This document shows, one piece after another, positions 43,425 to 55,570 of a stretch of DNA of 64,000 nucleotides. The notes beneath the pieces were generated by a model, which was not told the origin of the DNA, ran no database searches, and saw only the letters and a list, made by a program, of their open reading frames with translations. The position numbers and the translations under genes were made by a program. Position 1 is the stretch's first letter; each line of letters opens with the position of its first letter. This DNA is from Siphonodentalium dalli (Eukaryota; Mollusca; Scaphopoda; Gadilida; Siphonodentaliidae), in assembly GCA_032622095.1 (NCBI GenBank), contig CP136065.1:154821577-154885576 (forward strand), in the 5' to 3' direction.

Positions 43425-45415
43425 GTTTACCCATACCATAGTATGGTAAACATAGTGTCGTTGCCCGGATTGACCACTCGTCGTTCGTCCGTCTGTCTGT
43501 CTGTCTGTCCGTCTGTCTGTCTGTCTGTCCGTAGACACTTTACGAGTAATGCGATAACTCAAACATTTTCTATCCAATCGAAACCAAATTTTGTATATGG
43601 GTTTCTCAGCCCAAAATACAGATCGAGTTCGAATTTGGGTTTGATCCGAGATTTTGTTACAGAGTTATGGCCCTTTTTCAACTTAGAATTCACGCATTCT
43701 GTCATAACTCAAACATTTTTTATCTGATTGGAACCAAATTTGGTATGTGAGTTTGACAGCCAAAAATACAGATCGAGTTCGAATATGGGTTTGATCCGAT
43801 TTATTTTAAAGGAGTTATGACCCTTTTTTCGAAAATAAAATAAATTTAAAAAAAATCCGATGCTCTAACCGAAATATTTTTTTGTCCGATTGTGTTCATA
43901 TTTGATATATAGGTTTATGATGACACACCCCTCACCTGTATAGTTTTTGGTATTGATTGGTTGATCAGTTTAGAAAATAATTAACCCTTTACACACATGC
44001 TATCCAATGCAATAAGTTGAACATATTTCTTCTGATCTGCCTCATATTTCTTACCTAGGTTTTTCTTAGCACGTTCTTCATCTGTATGGTTTTTGGTATT
44101 GTTTAATTAACCCTTTTCACTCTTATGTTTACTTAGAATTCACCCAAGCTGCTATGACTCAAAACATTTTTCATCTGATCAACACAAAATTTGGTATATG
44201 AATTTATCACCCCTAAATACAGATCGAGTTCGAATATGGGTTTGATCCGATATATTTTAACAGAGTTATGACCCTTTATAATTCAAGTAATTACTGCTGT
44301 GAATTTGAAGAGAACATATATCCCACAGCAATGTGTGTTATTGAAATGAGTTAATTATCACTATGACATTAGATACTACATGCTATACAGCATGATAGTG
44401 GTACCACTGGCTGGCTGGACTTGTTATCATAATTATGTCAAACTGTGATTGATTACTCACTCTCTGGTGGAGTTCTGCTTTCTGTGCAATATGAAGTTAA
44501 CCCCTTTGTTGAAACAGGTTTATTACATTAGCTATATGCACACACTATATGACACCTATTCTAAAATAATAAATTGGAATAGTCCATTGTTACTTTGTAG
44601 TGTTGTTTTACAGACATTGTTCTTTACAAACACTGTTGTCTTATCTTAGACAAAAATTTATCCACACATTCCTTAGTTCCATAACATGATGTCATTGAGA
44701 ATGATTAACCCTCTCCACACATCATATGGTTTTGATGCTTTTCATTTAATCATTCTCCTATGTTATGTCCAGGTTGATGGTGATCCACTTTTGATTTGCA
44801 TGGATTTGGGATTAAAATTAAACCATTCCATAGACACATATTATGCGATAGACAGATATAATATTATCCCTTTCACTTTGAGCCAGGTTCAGTAAGGGTT
44901 TCAATACATCACCAATTGAATATTCATCATTAGAGGAAATGTCTTATTTTGAAATTCCCTCAATTGCATTTGGGCTCCAGGATAATATTAATTCTTGAGA
45001 CTGACTTATTGTATGGGGTTCTAAATCCAATGACATGCTTTTCATAGACTATTTTGTGTTTATCAGTTCATTAGTTTGGGTAAGATTAACCCCATTCTAT
45101 CCGATTTGATAACTCAAATATTTCCATTGATTATGTTTATAGTTCTTGGCATAGTTGACGATAACACACCCCTAACCTGCATAGTGAGGGTCATTTGGTT
45201 TATTTGCGTAAAAATATTAACATCCTCCACCAATCCTGTTGACACAATGTGATAACTAAATATTTTTCACACGATCACTATATAAAGTGTGAATTGTTGA
45301 AACTTTTGCACTCATGAAAAGGTTGGTGTAAGGATTTATAAAATTTATAAAAAAAATAGCTAATCGCTATCGCCAAGGTATGGGTTAAACATCTGCCGAT
45401 CGTGATCGGCCTCTC
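43425..45415. repeat. Family B repeat and flank, duplicate 2 (longer)
   Basis: It has the same head, CTGTC/CCGTC microsatellite and body as 40990-42300, and the same end (CTAATCGCTATCGCCAAGGT, GATCGTGATCG). It holds about 0.6 kb (about 44480-45065) that the first duplicate lacks. The 128-codon frame at 43341-43727 reads through the microsatellite and is spurious. Confidence 0.7.
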
Positions 45416-45429
45416 GCTTTTTTTTTAAA

Positions 45430-46015
45430 GGGGGGTATACTGTTTTGCACCTGTCCGTCCGTCCGTCCGTATGTCCATCCGATGTCTGTTCATGTCATAA
45501 CTTGAACAGTAGTGCTCGGATCTCAATAAAATTAGGTATGGATGTTCACTACTATGAGGATTTTAAATAGGGGGTTCCATTGTTTTGTTCGGATTTTCCA
45601 TTCTAGAGTTTAATATTCATCTTTGTTTATCTGGTAATGTTGGCTTTTTGGTCCCTCTGGTGTCTGTTCATGTCATAACTTCAACAGTTGTGCTGGGATC
45701 TCAATGAAATTTGGTATGGATGTTCACTACTATGAGGACATTAAATAGAGGGTTCCATCATTTTGTTCGCATTTTCCATTCTAGTTATTCATCTTTGTTT
45801 ATTTGGAAATGTTGGCTTTTTGGTCCGTCTGATGTCTGTTCATATCATAACTGCAACAATGAAATTTGGTATGGATGTTCACTACTATGAGGACATTCAA
45901 TAGAGGGTTCCATTGTTTTGTTTGGCTTTTCCATTCTAGAGTTATTCATCTTTGTTTATCTGGAAATGTTGGCGTATGGTCCACTGAGCTTTTTGCAGAG
46001 TTATGGCCATTTACA
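45430..46015. repeat. Three tandem ~185 bp units
   Basis: After a GGGGGGTATACTGTTTTGCA start and a CCGTCCGTCCGTCCGT run come three diverged units. Each has TCTGTTCAT(G/A)TCATAACT, GGTATGGATGTTCACTACTA, GGGTTCCAT and CATCTTTGTTTAT. From 46020 to 46290 there are two opposing short frames with no recognisable motif, which I do not call. Confidence 0.65.
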
Positions 46016-46489
46016 CCTAGAATACCACACAATTATATTTTTTAAATGCTTACTTTACAGTCCCTATGTCTGAGTATATCAGTCACAGGTTATAGGTATG
46101 CCCATACTAGACATACTAGGTGGTATGCCACAAGGGGGTATGTACCCGACGACAGTCCATCTTTTGTTTTGGTATGTTGTAAACAATATGGTGTTATATT
46201 TTAACCAAAGATCATCTAGTGTAGTCTCCCCAGTGTTGAGTGTTTTGCCTATCACACACTCTTTACACACTGTACTGTATCATAATATGGCTGTTGTTTA
46301 CTAACAATGATCTAGACAATAACATGCTATTTATGCTGCGATATTTATGATTGGTATATGAACAAAATCTATCTATATTTTAATTTTCTTTCTGTTTATG
46401 ATGGTTTTAACGGGTGTGACTTTTTAAGTAGCAATGCCCATCACGAAGGCCATCCGTATCTTTAATGGTCAATACGAATATTCATTACT

Positions 46490-46960
46490 AAATACTCATC
46501 GATGAGTAGTTCCCTCTGGAAATGTTCAGTTAATAAGTTCAACAAACGGCCATGAGCCAATTTGATAAACTTACTGCCTGCATTTTTCTACCAATGAATA
46601 TAAATCCTTCTGCACATTTATCGTCTGTTGTCTGCTTATATTTTCCTCTAAATGAATATTAGACCATTCCAATGTGAACTTTTATAATTGATTGGAGAAT
46701 CCATTTGGTAAAGTAAGAGTTGACCCTTGCTATACTAAATACTGATTGACAAGTAGTTATCCCCTAGGAAATGTTCAGATATCATAATAAGATAAACAAA
46801 TGGCCATACATGTAGGTCGTTCGTTTGATCATATTATCTGAACATTTCCCACCAATGACTAAGATTCCTTCTTGTGCTATATGTTGTCTGCTTCAATTTC
46901 ATAAACATCCCTCCAGGTGAATAATTGACCATTCCACTAGTAAAGAAAGTGTTAAATATC
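46490..46960. repeat. Family C repeat, two diverged copies
   Basis: GGAAATGTTCAGTTAATAAG and GGAAATGTTCAGATATCATA start two units. The second keeps the palindrome end ATTATCTGAACATTTCCCAC, and both carry TCCTTCT(G/T)...TCTGCTT. The repeat runs to within about 20-50 bases of the next FERRY3 exon. Confidence 0.6.
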
Positions 46961-46979
46961 GCTGTCACATATTTTACAG

Positions 46980-47125
46980 ATTTGCTCAGCTCTGTGCAAA
47001 GTTTTGTCAACAAAGAAACCAACAAGTTATATGATAACAATGCTGAGGAGGCCATTAGTAGAGTGAAAAATGGTGATGTCAGTATTGATGATATTGCTAA
47101 TGAATGGACCAAAGCATACACACAA
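46980..47125 (+). CDS. FERRY3: FERRY3 (C12orf4) homologue, second coding exon
   Basis: The acceptor CATATTTTACAG|AT supplies the two bases that complete the codon left open at 35652. The exon encodes (D)LLSSVQSFVNKETNKLYD, then NNAEEAISRVKNGDVSIDD and IANEWTKAYTQ. The family pattern A.. VK.G.V....LA..W.KAY is obvious (human: [21 protein letters not shown]). The donor is CACAA|GTTGGT, which keeps phase 0 for the next exon; it is weaker than the other donors of this gene. A stronger-looking GTATTA four bases on would break the frame. Intron 47126-52020. Confidence 0.88.
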
Positions 47126-47607
47126 GTTGGTATTATATTTTGTTTTTCTGTTCTCAAAGACCAAGATACTCCTCTATTACCACTATGATTATTATTAATT
47201 CACTTGAAATGCATTCCACAGTATTCAGTAAGATTTACATTGTGACAAATATGAGGCTTCTAAAAATTACCTTTTATATGCATAGCGATATTTTATATAA
47301 AGTTATTTATGCCCTGAGAAGATGGCTAAATAAATATTCTGTGATTACATAATATTGAGCCCAAGGAGGGATTTGCTAGTTCACAAGACATGAGACAATT
47401 TCTTGTTCAATGGCTGTTCAATTATCTTCATTAATCAGCCGAAATAATAAAATTGTGAAGGTGGGGACCAAAAAAGGGCCCCATACAAGTCAAACAAGAG
47501 TAACAAATGTAATAAAACATCATTACACATGAGAATAACAAAACTTAACAAAATAACCATACTGGGCGGGAGGAAGGGTCAAGAAACAATTACCGATGCC
47601 GAGATGT

Positions 47608-49881
47608 TAGTCCAGTGCATTTATGGTTTTACCCAGAACTAATTGCAACAGAATTTTTTTTTGCTTGAATTGGTACATATACCCTCCATAAACAACATAC
47701 TAAAAATCGGCAAAAATCGGAAAAAGGGAAATTAGTGAATTTCGTGAAAACAAATTGAGAAAATTTGGTCAAATCATCAATTTATGGGTTTTCATGAATG
47801 TATATAAAAAATTTAAATTTACAAGTCCTACAAATATCATGCCTATTTTGTCGACCACATTTTCCTGAATCCAGAACTGGAAACCATTCCCAGATTCCTT
47901 AAGTATTTTTTTCGAGTTGTGTGCCTTCAAAAACGCGAGTTTACCTGATTTCGGAGCCTTAATTTCGCAGAATGAGCCAAATGCCGTATTATATGGTTAA
48001 TTATTTAAAAAACTAGAGCAAAATTAATTACTTTTTCACTGTTTTAGTAATTTCCTCACTAGATAAAACACAAAATATGATTAATATGTGCATCTATGAA
48101 TAAGGAGAATAAAATATTCTCAAACAAAATGTGTGTTCCATTGTATGGAATTTGCCTTGATATAGAACTCGTGTGATGAAATGCCATATTTGAGGTCATG
48201 TAACTCAATAAATTAATATCCATATGCTATGCTTTTCTCATAACATTTTGAGAATACTAGATTGAACAAATTGTGAAGGAATTTCCAAATACATTGGTGA
48301 AGAAATTAAAATTATCGTCCTATGAACTCTTAGTCTAGCCTCTTTTCCGAAAATGCTATTGTGGGACGTTTTTGTCAATTTTAAAAGGATTTTAGGCATA
48401 TTCAGAAAAATTAACGACAGTTTATTGTGTAAAATTATGTGATCTGTCCTCTCAAATCATTTTTTAGCATTTTAATGGTTATACCAATGAATGTCACTGG
48501 ATTTCACTCATCATTGTGGAAACATACTCCAAATTTGAACGGCAGAAAAATGGGGTAGGGGAAAGCATATCAACAAAATCTTCAAAATTATGCATCTTGA
48601 AGCAGAAAACTTTATATTAACAGTTTCTGCTTACATTGTTCTTTCATACATAATTTCATATTTCCTTTGTTTATGTTTATTGACAGAGCTATAATATTTT
48701 TTGTCATAATGTGGCAGTGAAATGTCAAATTGGCTATTTTGAGATTGTTTTTATACAACATAACCATAAAATTATAAATCAACGTCCGATAACGTATTAA
48801 GCAGTTTTATAATGCAACAGGAATGTACACAAACTGGAAGAAAACAACATTGTGTCTGAAATGGCTGTAATTTGGTGATAAGATTGCATTTTGTGATTTT
48901 TCCTACCCCTATACCAACGTTAAAATTTGGAGTCAGTTTCCTGAAAAATGAAAGAAATCAAGTGAAATACTATGGCATAACCAATGTAAGGCTAATTTTT
49001 TATCACTAAAGTGTTGTGGGAGGAAAGTTCAAATAATTTTACACATTAAAACACCCATTGTTTTTTGTTTTTATGGCCCAAAACCTTTTAGATTGGACAA
49101 AAATGCCTCAAACTGGCATCTTTGGAAACAAGCTAAAACTAAGTATTCAAAGGGCCATAAGTTGATTTTCTTAAATAATGTCCTGTTAATACCTTTACAA
49201 TTTGTTCAATCCAACATACTTAAAAGGTTATAAGAAAATCATGGCTATGGGTATTAAATTATTGAGTTACATGACCTCAAATATTGCATTTCATCACACA
49301 CGTTCAGTGTCAGAGGCAAAATTGGCCAAGTCAATACAATGGAACACACATTTTGTTTGAGAATATAATCTTCTTCTTAATTATGGATACACATATTAAT
49401 CATATTTTGTGTTTAATCTAGTGAGGAAATTACTATAACACTGAAAAATCCCTTCAGTTTGCTCTAGTTTTTTTAATAATTAATCATAAATAAGGCATTT
49501 TGGCTCATTCTTCGAAATTGAGGCCCCGAAAATGGGCCGAAATCAGGTAAACTCGCGTTTTTGAAGGCACACAACTCGAAAAATACGTAATGAATCTGGG
49601 ACTGGTTTTCAGTACTGGGTTCAGGAAATTAAGGTCGACAAAATACACACACCATTTGTAGGATTTGTGAATTTGATTGTTTTTATATGCATCCATGAAA
49701 ATCCATAAATTGATGATTTGACCAAATTTCTCCAAATTTATTTCACGAAATTCACCAATTTCCCTTTTTCCGATTTTTGCCGATTTTTAGTATGTTGTTT
49801 ATGTACTTATTCCAGCAAAAAAAAATTCTGTTGCAATTAGTTCCGGGTGTGGCATTTTTTTCTCATAAATGCACTGGACTA
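47608..49881. repeat. 2.27 kb inverted repeat with ~1.1 kb arms
   Basis: The ends TAGTCCAGTGCATTTATG and CATAAATGCACTGGACTA are complementary. The arms stay complementary inwards to about 48740: for example CAACAGAATTTTTTTTTGC with GCAAAAAAAAATTCTGTTG, CTAAAAATCGGCAAAAATCG with CGATTTTTGCCGATTTTTAG, and TTTTTGTCAATTTTAAAAGG with the diverged CCTTTTAGATTGGACAAAAA. The arms have diverged by many substitutions. The outermost bases TAGTCC match the 9 bp-TSD element at 17637, but I see no target duplication here. No protein is encoded. It lies wholly in the second FERRY3 coding intron. Confidence 0.8.
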
Positions 49882-49889
49882 TGTGTATG

Positions 49890-51540
49890 AATTACTAATA
49901 TAATATTTTAAACTACATAACTTTTGAATAACCTTCCCACGTCCAGAGAGAGATCTTACTGGTTTGCTAAATGGCGACTGATAAGGAAGGCCGCTCCCGT
50001 GACCAAAAGTATAAATTACATTACGTACAGTCTCCACCAAAACTGACTGCAGGCAATCATGAAACTGATCGCCAGATCTTCTCAAACATAAAAATGGTTA
50101 TATATAACCTGCTAATATATGTTGCATAGAAATTAAAATACTACTATCAGCTGCATATTCGTTCTTTTGTTTTGATTGATGTGTTTTGGGACATTTTTCT
50201 CAAAATATTGTAGATGCATGAGTGTCAATCTAATTGAGGCATTCAATCTAAACATGAAGCATGTATTGTTAAACAAAATGCGATATTCATGATAGCCAAT
50301 TACGATGACTTATCAACACCTGGTCACAAGCTCAAAATTCAGATGAAATAGTGCCACAAGAATGTAAGATTAACATTATTTTTGCAGAGGATTAACTGTA
50401 AATAACACAGTAAATCATGAATCTTCACTTCACTGCAAGAATTAAGATGTCCATGGAATAGGAAGGCTGAATAATTATAATGTGTCCCTCTCATTGATAA
50501 ATTTGTATGTATCGGTGGATGATTACTATTGAAAACTAAAATACTCATGAATGATGAGGCATCAGACACTGACAATGCTATGCGTTGAATCATAAAAAAT
50601 GTTACTCATCAGAATGGCGATGAATCACTACAATCCGGGTTCATGATGTCGGTGGCCAATCTTTTTGGAAAATTGCCAAATAAAATTTAATTTCGCCATA
50701 GATTTGGCCAAAAAGTTTCAAGGCTATAGTCAGCAATCACCTCTCAAATTATCATCCCTTAATTCGTTAGCAGGTAATCAGCAGTTGCCCACCTGTGCAT
50801 GAATAACAATTGATCAAAATTCACATATTATTACTTATAAAAACTATGATTAGTTGCTAGAATGGTGTGCTTTGTGGTCTCAAAATAAGACAATTTAGGC
50901 AAATCAGCACTCATTTACGTTGATATATGTTGCTGGCTATAGACCTATTTTAGTTTTTGTGGTTCCCATCCATGTACATTTCAATTATAACCTTTGTACA
51001 ACTCATAATTTACCAGTTATATTTGTGCATGGTTATTTATATTTGTGCATGTTTATTTATATTTTGTTTGTTTTAGTTACGGTATTCTCAATGATCCCTT
51101 ATTTTTGTTTTTCAATTTGGCCAAAGTTTCTGAAAAATTATCAAAAAAAATCAGATTCTGTTATGGCCAAAATATTGTTTTGGCCAGCATGAAAACTGGC
51201 TTAACCCTTTGGAGAGTATTTGTACATCATATACATGATGTCATGCATGAGTTTAACATCAACGTCATAGCAATAATTATTAACAAATTTGGGTCAAAAG
51301 GGCCCACTAATTCATTTTAATTGATTTGTATTTTCTGTTTATGTGTGCTATCATAATCTATTATATTGCACTTATTCATTGGGACATTATTTTAATCCTA
51401 TACAATTCATTTATAAATCAGATGATTAATTGAAGTTATGTTTACATAAATATGACACTTCTTGAAACGACACATATGTTGTTCCACTCACGAACCATAC
51501 AGCGTTATATATTTTGTTCTACTCAACAAAGGGTTAACCC
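49890..51540. other. Unassigned intronic sequence
   Basis: I see no exon or named repeat. TTTGGCCAAAAAG / TTTGGCCAAAG and GGCCAAAATATTGTTTTGGCC near 50650-51185 are short local repeats. Frames over 50920-51320 look like low-complexity translation. Confidence 0.4.
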
Positions 51541-51550
51541 AATCTTTTAA

Positions 51551-52000
51551 AGGTACTCAATCCGATTTGATGGTACCCATATCATCAAATTCCAACAACA
51601 ACAAAAATTTTGGAAATGCCGCTTCTGTTGTCAGAATCAATTAATTGCCCAAAATAATGCTAACTACAGTCAACTATAGTATAAAATTGCACAAAACGTG
51701 TTATTTGTCAACATTTTGTTCAACAAAATTTGGCCGGATGGTCAAATATCTAACACCCAAAGCTACTTGATTTTAGAGTTATTCATCTTAATCTGCAATT
51801 TGGTCCGAGTCCGTCGACTTATTGAATATTTGCCAGGTTGCCAAAAACTACATATCTTGGGAAATAACATATTTCAAAAATCAATATCTGATCACTCTGA
51901 GCATTGATGGGTGGGTTCCTCAACTCAAATAATTTATTTTTTTTTTACCCCGAAGCCGAAGAAATAGTAATTTGGGAGCATTAATTCGGATATTACATCT
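51551..52000. mobile_element. TTAA-type element (family D), copy next to an exon
   Basis: TTAA at 51547-51550 precedes AGGTACTCAATCCGATTTGA. The right end GGATATTACATCT is followed by TTTA (52001-52004), a decayed TTAA. Internal ATATCTGATCACTCTGAGC and CCCGAAGCCGAAGAAATAGT are shared with the other copies. The right edge is about 20 bases from the start of the third FERRY3 coding exon. Confidence 0.75.
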
Positions 52001-52020
52001 TTTATACTGTTTGTTTGCAG

Positions 52021-52202
52021 GAAGTTAAGCAGTATACCAAACTAGAAGAAGTGAGTAATGATGATCCGTTCTTTGATGTGTATCACACACTGATTCATTC
52101 TCCGGCCCTGGAGACTCTACTGAATCTGGAACATACATATGCCTTATCAGTGGATGACATCCTTGATCAGAGGGACAAAGATCTCCATCATCTTGAACAA
52201 AG
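52021..52202 (+). CDS. FERRY3: FERRY3 (C12orf4) homologue, third coding exon
   Basis: After TGTTTGTTTGCAG the exon reads EVKQYTKLEEVSNDDPF, then FDVYHTLIHSPALETLLNLE and HTYALSVDDILDQRDKDLHH LEQ. The DVYH.LIHSP..ETLLNLEH block is the most conserved signature of the family and makes the assignment secure. It starts in phase 0 and ends in phase 2 at CAAAG|GTATAT. The antisense frame over this exon (52025-52315) is a shadow. Confidence 0.92.
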
Positions 52203-52244
52203 GTATATTTGTGAAATGAACAGCAGTAATTGTGGTAAAGTAAA

Positions 52245-52400
52245 ACCTCTCTAAACCGACCCTCTCCATACCGAACAAATTGTCCAGTCCCGAATTCACC
52301 AAAGTCCATTCTCACTAAAAATAACCTCTACAAACCGGAAACTCTCTATTCCGAACATCGGACGGCTTTTATAGTCCAAAAGTGAACGAATATGTCAATT
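52245..52400. repeat. Possible pogo/Tigger-type element end
   Basis: GTAAAACCTCTCTAAACCGA and CCTCTACAAACCGGAAACTC, CTATTCCGAACATCGGACGG are like the AACCTCNNTAANNCG ends of pogo-type elements (known pattern). I do not find the matching inverted end, so this may be one decayed terminus. Confidence 0.4.
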
Positions 52401-52759
52401 TTTACCTCCGAAATCTGAACGCGGAAAGCGGTACCAACCGAATGCACGTGTGGTAGATTTGACATACTTGATGCTGAGCTCGTTTTGGCTCCAGTATAGA
52501 CTGGGGTTTAAATTTCTGTCTATACATTCAACTCTGAGTGGTTGTTTTCATGACGGCTCATTCATTGTGACAGGTTGATTAAGGCCAAAGAAAAAAAGTG
52601 TTTTGGTTTGGGTTTTACGACCGACCCTATTTTTTGCGTGCGACCCTAAACATTTTTCCGCCCCGCCGGCAAAAAGAAAATAATCACGTATCATACAGGT
52701 ACGAATTACCGAAGTATGTTACTAGTAAGAATTATCGGAGTGCATAACGAATGCACGCA

Positions 52760-53385
52760 ATGGGGCGATTCCATTCATTACGCTCGGCTACTACGAGTAA
52801 TGAAATTACAATGGGCAATGAATGGAACGATCGAGCGTAAATTCAGCGTAAATACTTTGAGTACCCTGGCTACACCTACGGCCGAGGAGGTGTAATTTCT
52901 AGAGTATTGTAAGGTGACGTCACTTTCCGCGAAAATATCAGTTGTCAACTGAGAAAGCACATGGAAAATATTTATGTGATGGACTAAATGAATTTAATTT
53001 TTAATAATTTGTCATAAATATGTAATAATTAATTCAGAAATATATAATTCAATTGAGTGACAGTTCAAATTATTTATCCAAAGTTTTAGCTACTAAGTGT
53101 CAAGGTTGTTCTAAAATTAGGTAAATTGCTTGTTCCATAAAAGTCAAAATTCTCGTTAGTTTCGTTGTGAATATCAGATATTTTTGCTCATTTACTTAAG
53201 TCTTCGTCTGTTCGACACACCCAGTGTGAGTTTTTGTCAAATTTCCTGAATAAAAAATTCCGTTTTTGTTTGCAGTTGTAACTATGCCATTTTTAGATTA
53301 CTCCGGTCACCAAATATCATTCCATTCATTTTTGCCCAGGGTATTTTACCCATTGTAGCCGAGCGTAATGATAGGAATCACCCCA
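52760..53385. repeat. Inverted-repeat element with GGGGCGATTCC ends
   Basis: GGGGCGATTCCATTCATTACGCTCGGCTAC (52763 on) pairs with GTAGCCGAGCGTAATGATAGGAATCACCCC (to 53382), read in parts; an inner AATGGGCAATGAATGGAA pairs with CCATTCATTTTTGCCC. No target duplication is clear. A non-autonomous DNA element is likely. Confidence 0.6.
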
Positions 53386-53389
53386 ATAT

Positions 53390-54745
53390 AAAACGTCCAG
53401 TTTTTATGCACTTATAATGAGTTATATTCCCCAAATGCGAGCATATATAACGCAAACAATTAATAAGAATATCAAACACGCACAAACTTTTCAAGACATT
53501 TCAAAGCCAATCATTATGATGATTTGATCAAGCTTGAAGTTTGGTGTAGCGCCGAATCCCTGATATCGAAAGATAAATTGTCCTTTTTAATTTGACGGAG
53601 ACTTTATTGACGACCCGGCCACTGTGATACTGATGGGAGAAGTTGTAGATATAGACTTACCATGAAAGTATCGTGTTTAAATGCATAGACACTGATAAAC
53701 AGCACAACCAAATTACAAATGAAGCAGAAGTTACCAAACTTCGTATGAAGTGATGCTCAATGAGTCTAAAAAGGGGTCTTCCACCAGAAAAAAAAACACC
53801 CAGCTCTGGGGGAAAATCTGGGACAAACATGAAAGATGAACTTTACAACCAGGTGATTAAAATGATTCAGGTTGATTGACTCGATTACAAAATTAAATGT
53901 TGCTACAGAGGGTGACTACATCACAACAGTTGTGTGCAATTATGTATGGTACACAAGCAAGCAACACAAGTCACAACATTCCAACCAAGATCAAGCAGTG
54001 CACAGACAGAACAAATATAATTATAAAGTATAACAACTTGTCCATTGAGAATAAATTAATCACAGCATGGCCTACTTATCAATTATATTATTTAAAAGTA
54101 CAGTGATACTGATATATGTGACAGGTGAAGTGAAATTTCAGCAAATCCAGAGTATATTAAATTCATGCACATTGCATTTGCCTTGAATGAGATTCATGTT
54201 TCATTCCCCACCCAGTTTTAATAGTATCACATCGAATGTTAAATTCATCTCTTGGAAGAATGTATTAAAAGCAAACAGCAGACAGAGAAAATTACTATTG
54301 GATTTCCCATTCTCCATTTGGATGGATGCTCAAATATGTATTCAACAAACTGACATATTAAGGATTTTTGTGGAAATTTATCTGTCAGAACATCCCTATG
54401 AGGGCTAAATGGCGAAACCACCTGCTAGTGTCATATCATCCAGTTAATACACAGGCAATGCTATAGCCAATTGTATTGAATGAAAATGATGTATTCATTT
54501 TATCTCTCATATTGTCAGTCGGTCATTCTGTAGGAGCTTGGAAGTTATTTCAGAGAAAACACCAGTTTTATTTTATTTCTTAATTAAAATTATGTCACTA
54601 CATGTACACCAAGTATGGACTTCAATGGATAATATGCACCTGCATTTCTCTGGCCAATCATTTATGAAAACACAGTATTTCTTCACCAAAAATAATTCCC
54701 TATCTACCGACCCTATTTTTTTCTGGCATGTAACCCAAACCACGT
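53390..54745. other. Unassigned intronic sequence
   Basis: I see no exon, no domain and no named repeat. GACCGACCCTATTTTTT at 52608 and ACCGACCCTATTTTTTT at 54708 are a shared short phrase. The frames at 53897 and 54187 lack splice context. Confidence 0.35.
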
Positions 54746-54755
54746 TGTTTTGATG

Positions 54756-55210
54756 CAGGCCTGAGTTTAGTGTGCCTGTCATTTGCAGAATGAGGTCCCC
54801 AGAGGGTGAATTTAGTGACGCTATCCCACATAGTGGGCCAGCATCACCAAATTCACCCTCTGGGGACCTCATTCTGCATGGCCTCATCTGCCATGGGAGA
54901 CATAGACTCGGATTGAAGTTCCCAATTGGTGAATATTGTGAGGTACACCCATTGGGAACCTTGATTATGCAATGTGTCGTCTGCCAATTTGGGGATATAC
55001 AGAAACTAACCAAAAAAGAAATAGAAGCTATGTGAAGAAGTTTCTATAGAAATTTGATAGTAAAGATATTTTCCAGAGATGAGGCCTAAGCAGATGAAGT
55101 CCCCAGAGGGTGAATTTAGTGATGCTAGCCCACTATGCAGGATAGGGTCAATAAATTCACACTCTGGGGACCTCATACTGCAAATGACAGGTACACTAAA
55201 CTCAGGCTTG
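54756..55210. mobile_element. hAT-like MITE, CAAGCCTGAG family, long-TIR copy
   Basis: It starts CAGGCCTGAGTTTAGTGTGC and ends GTACACTAAACTCAGGCTTG, with about 60 bp terminal repeats including ATTTGCAGAATGAGGTCCCC. It is the most complete copy in the window. The flanks TTTTGATG and TTTTTTATG could be a decayed 8 bp duplication with a T-run slip; this is uncertain. Internal CACCCATTGGG and ATTATGCA phrases match copies 1 and 2. Confidence 0.75.
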
Positions 55211-55394
55211 TTTTTTATGCATATCTGGGTTTACAGAAGTGTCAGATTCTGAACAACATAATTGTTTGCGAAAATATATCAAGTATGTTGTTTGGCATCT
55301 CACACTTCTATATGCCCAGAAATGCGTCAAAAACAACGTTGATTGCATATATGATGGTGAAATTACTGTGCCTGTTTATATGTTTAACCATAGG

Positions 55395-55570
55395 TTGTTT
55401 GTTGTACCTATTATCTGAACAATTCCCAACCATCAAGGAACCCACATAATTTTTTCACAGTCTATCTGTCGTCTGCTTAAATCTCCTGAACACTCCTCCA
55501 GATGAATAATAGAATGTTCCAATGTATAATTTTATAACTTATGGGAGAATCAATTTAGTATAGAAAGGGT
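55395..55570. repeat. Family C repeat, partial
   Basis: TTATCTGAACAATTCCCAAC, CACAGTCTATCTGTCGTCTG, CTCCTCCAGATGAATAATAG and GAATGTTCCAATGTATA match 9580-9760 and 46850-46940. From 55571 to 56205 I see no further feature. Confidence 0.55.

Noticed and set aside
43293-43727. Frames rich in S-V-C-L-S or T-D-R-Q on both strands
   Set aside because: They read through a GTCTGTCTGTCC microsatellite inside a dispersed repeat.
46079-46304. Opposed short frames at 46079-46270 and 46098-46304
   Set aside because: They overlap on opposite strands, lack motifs and lie between repeats in a FERRY3 intron.
47608-49881. Mutator-like element with 9 bp duplication
   Set aside because: The TAGTCC ends match, but the nine flanking bases on each side do not agree, so I keep it as an inverted repeat only.
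52025-52315. Minus-strand 96-codon frame
   Set aside because: It is the antisense shadow of the FERRY3 exon at 52021-52202.
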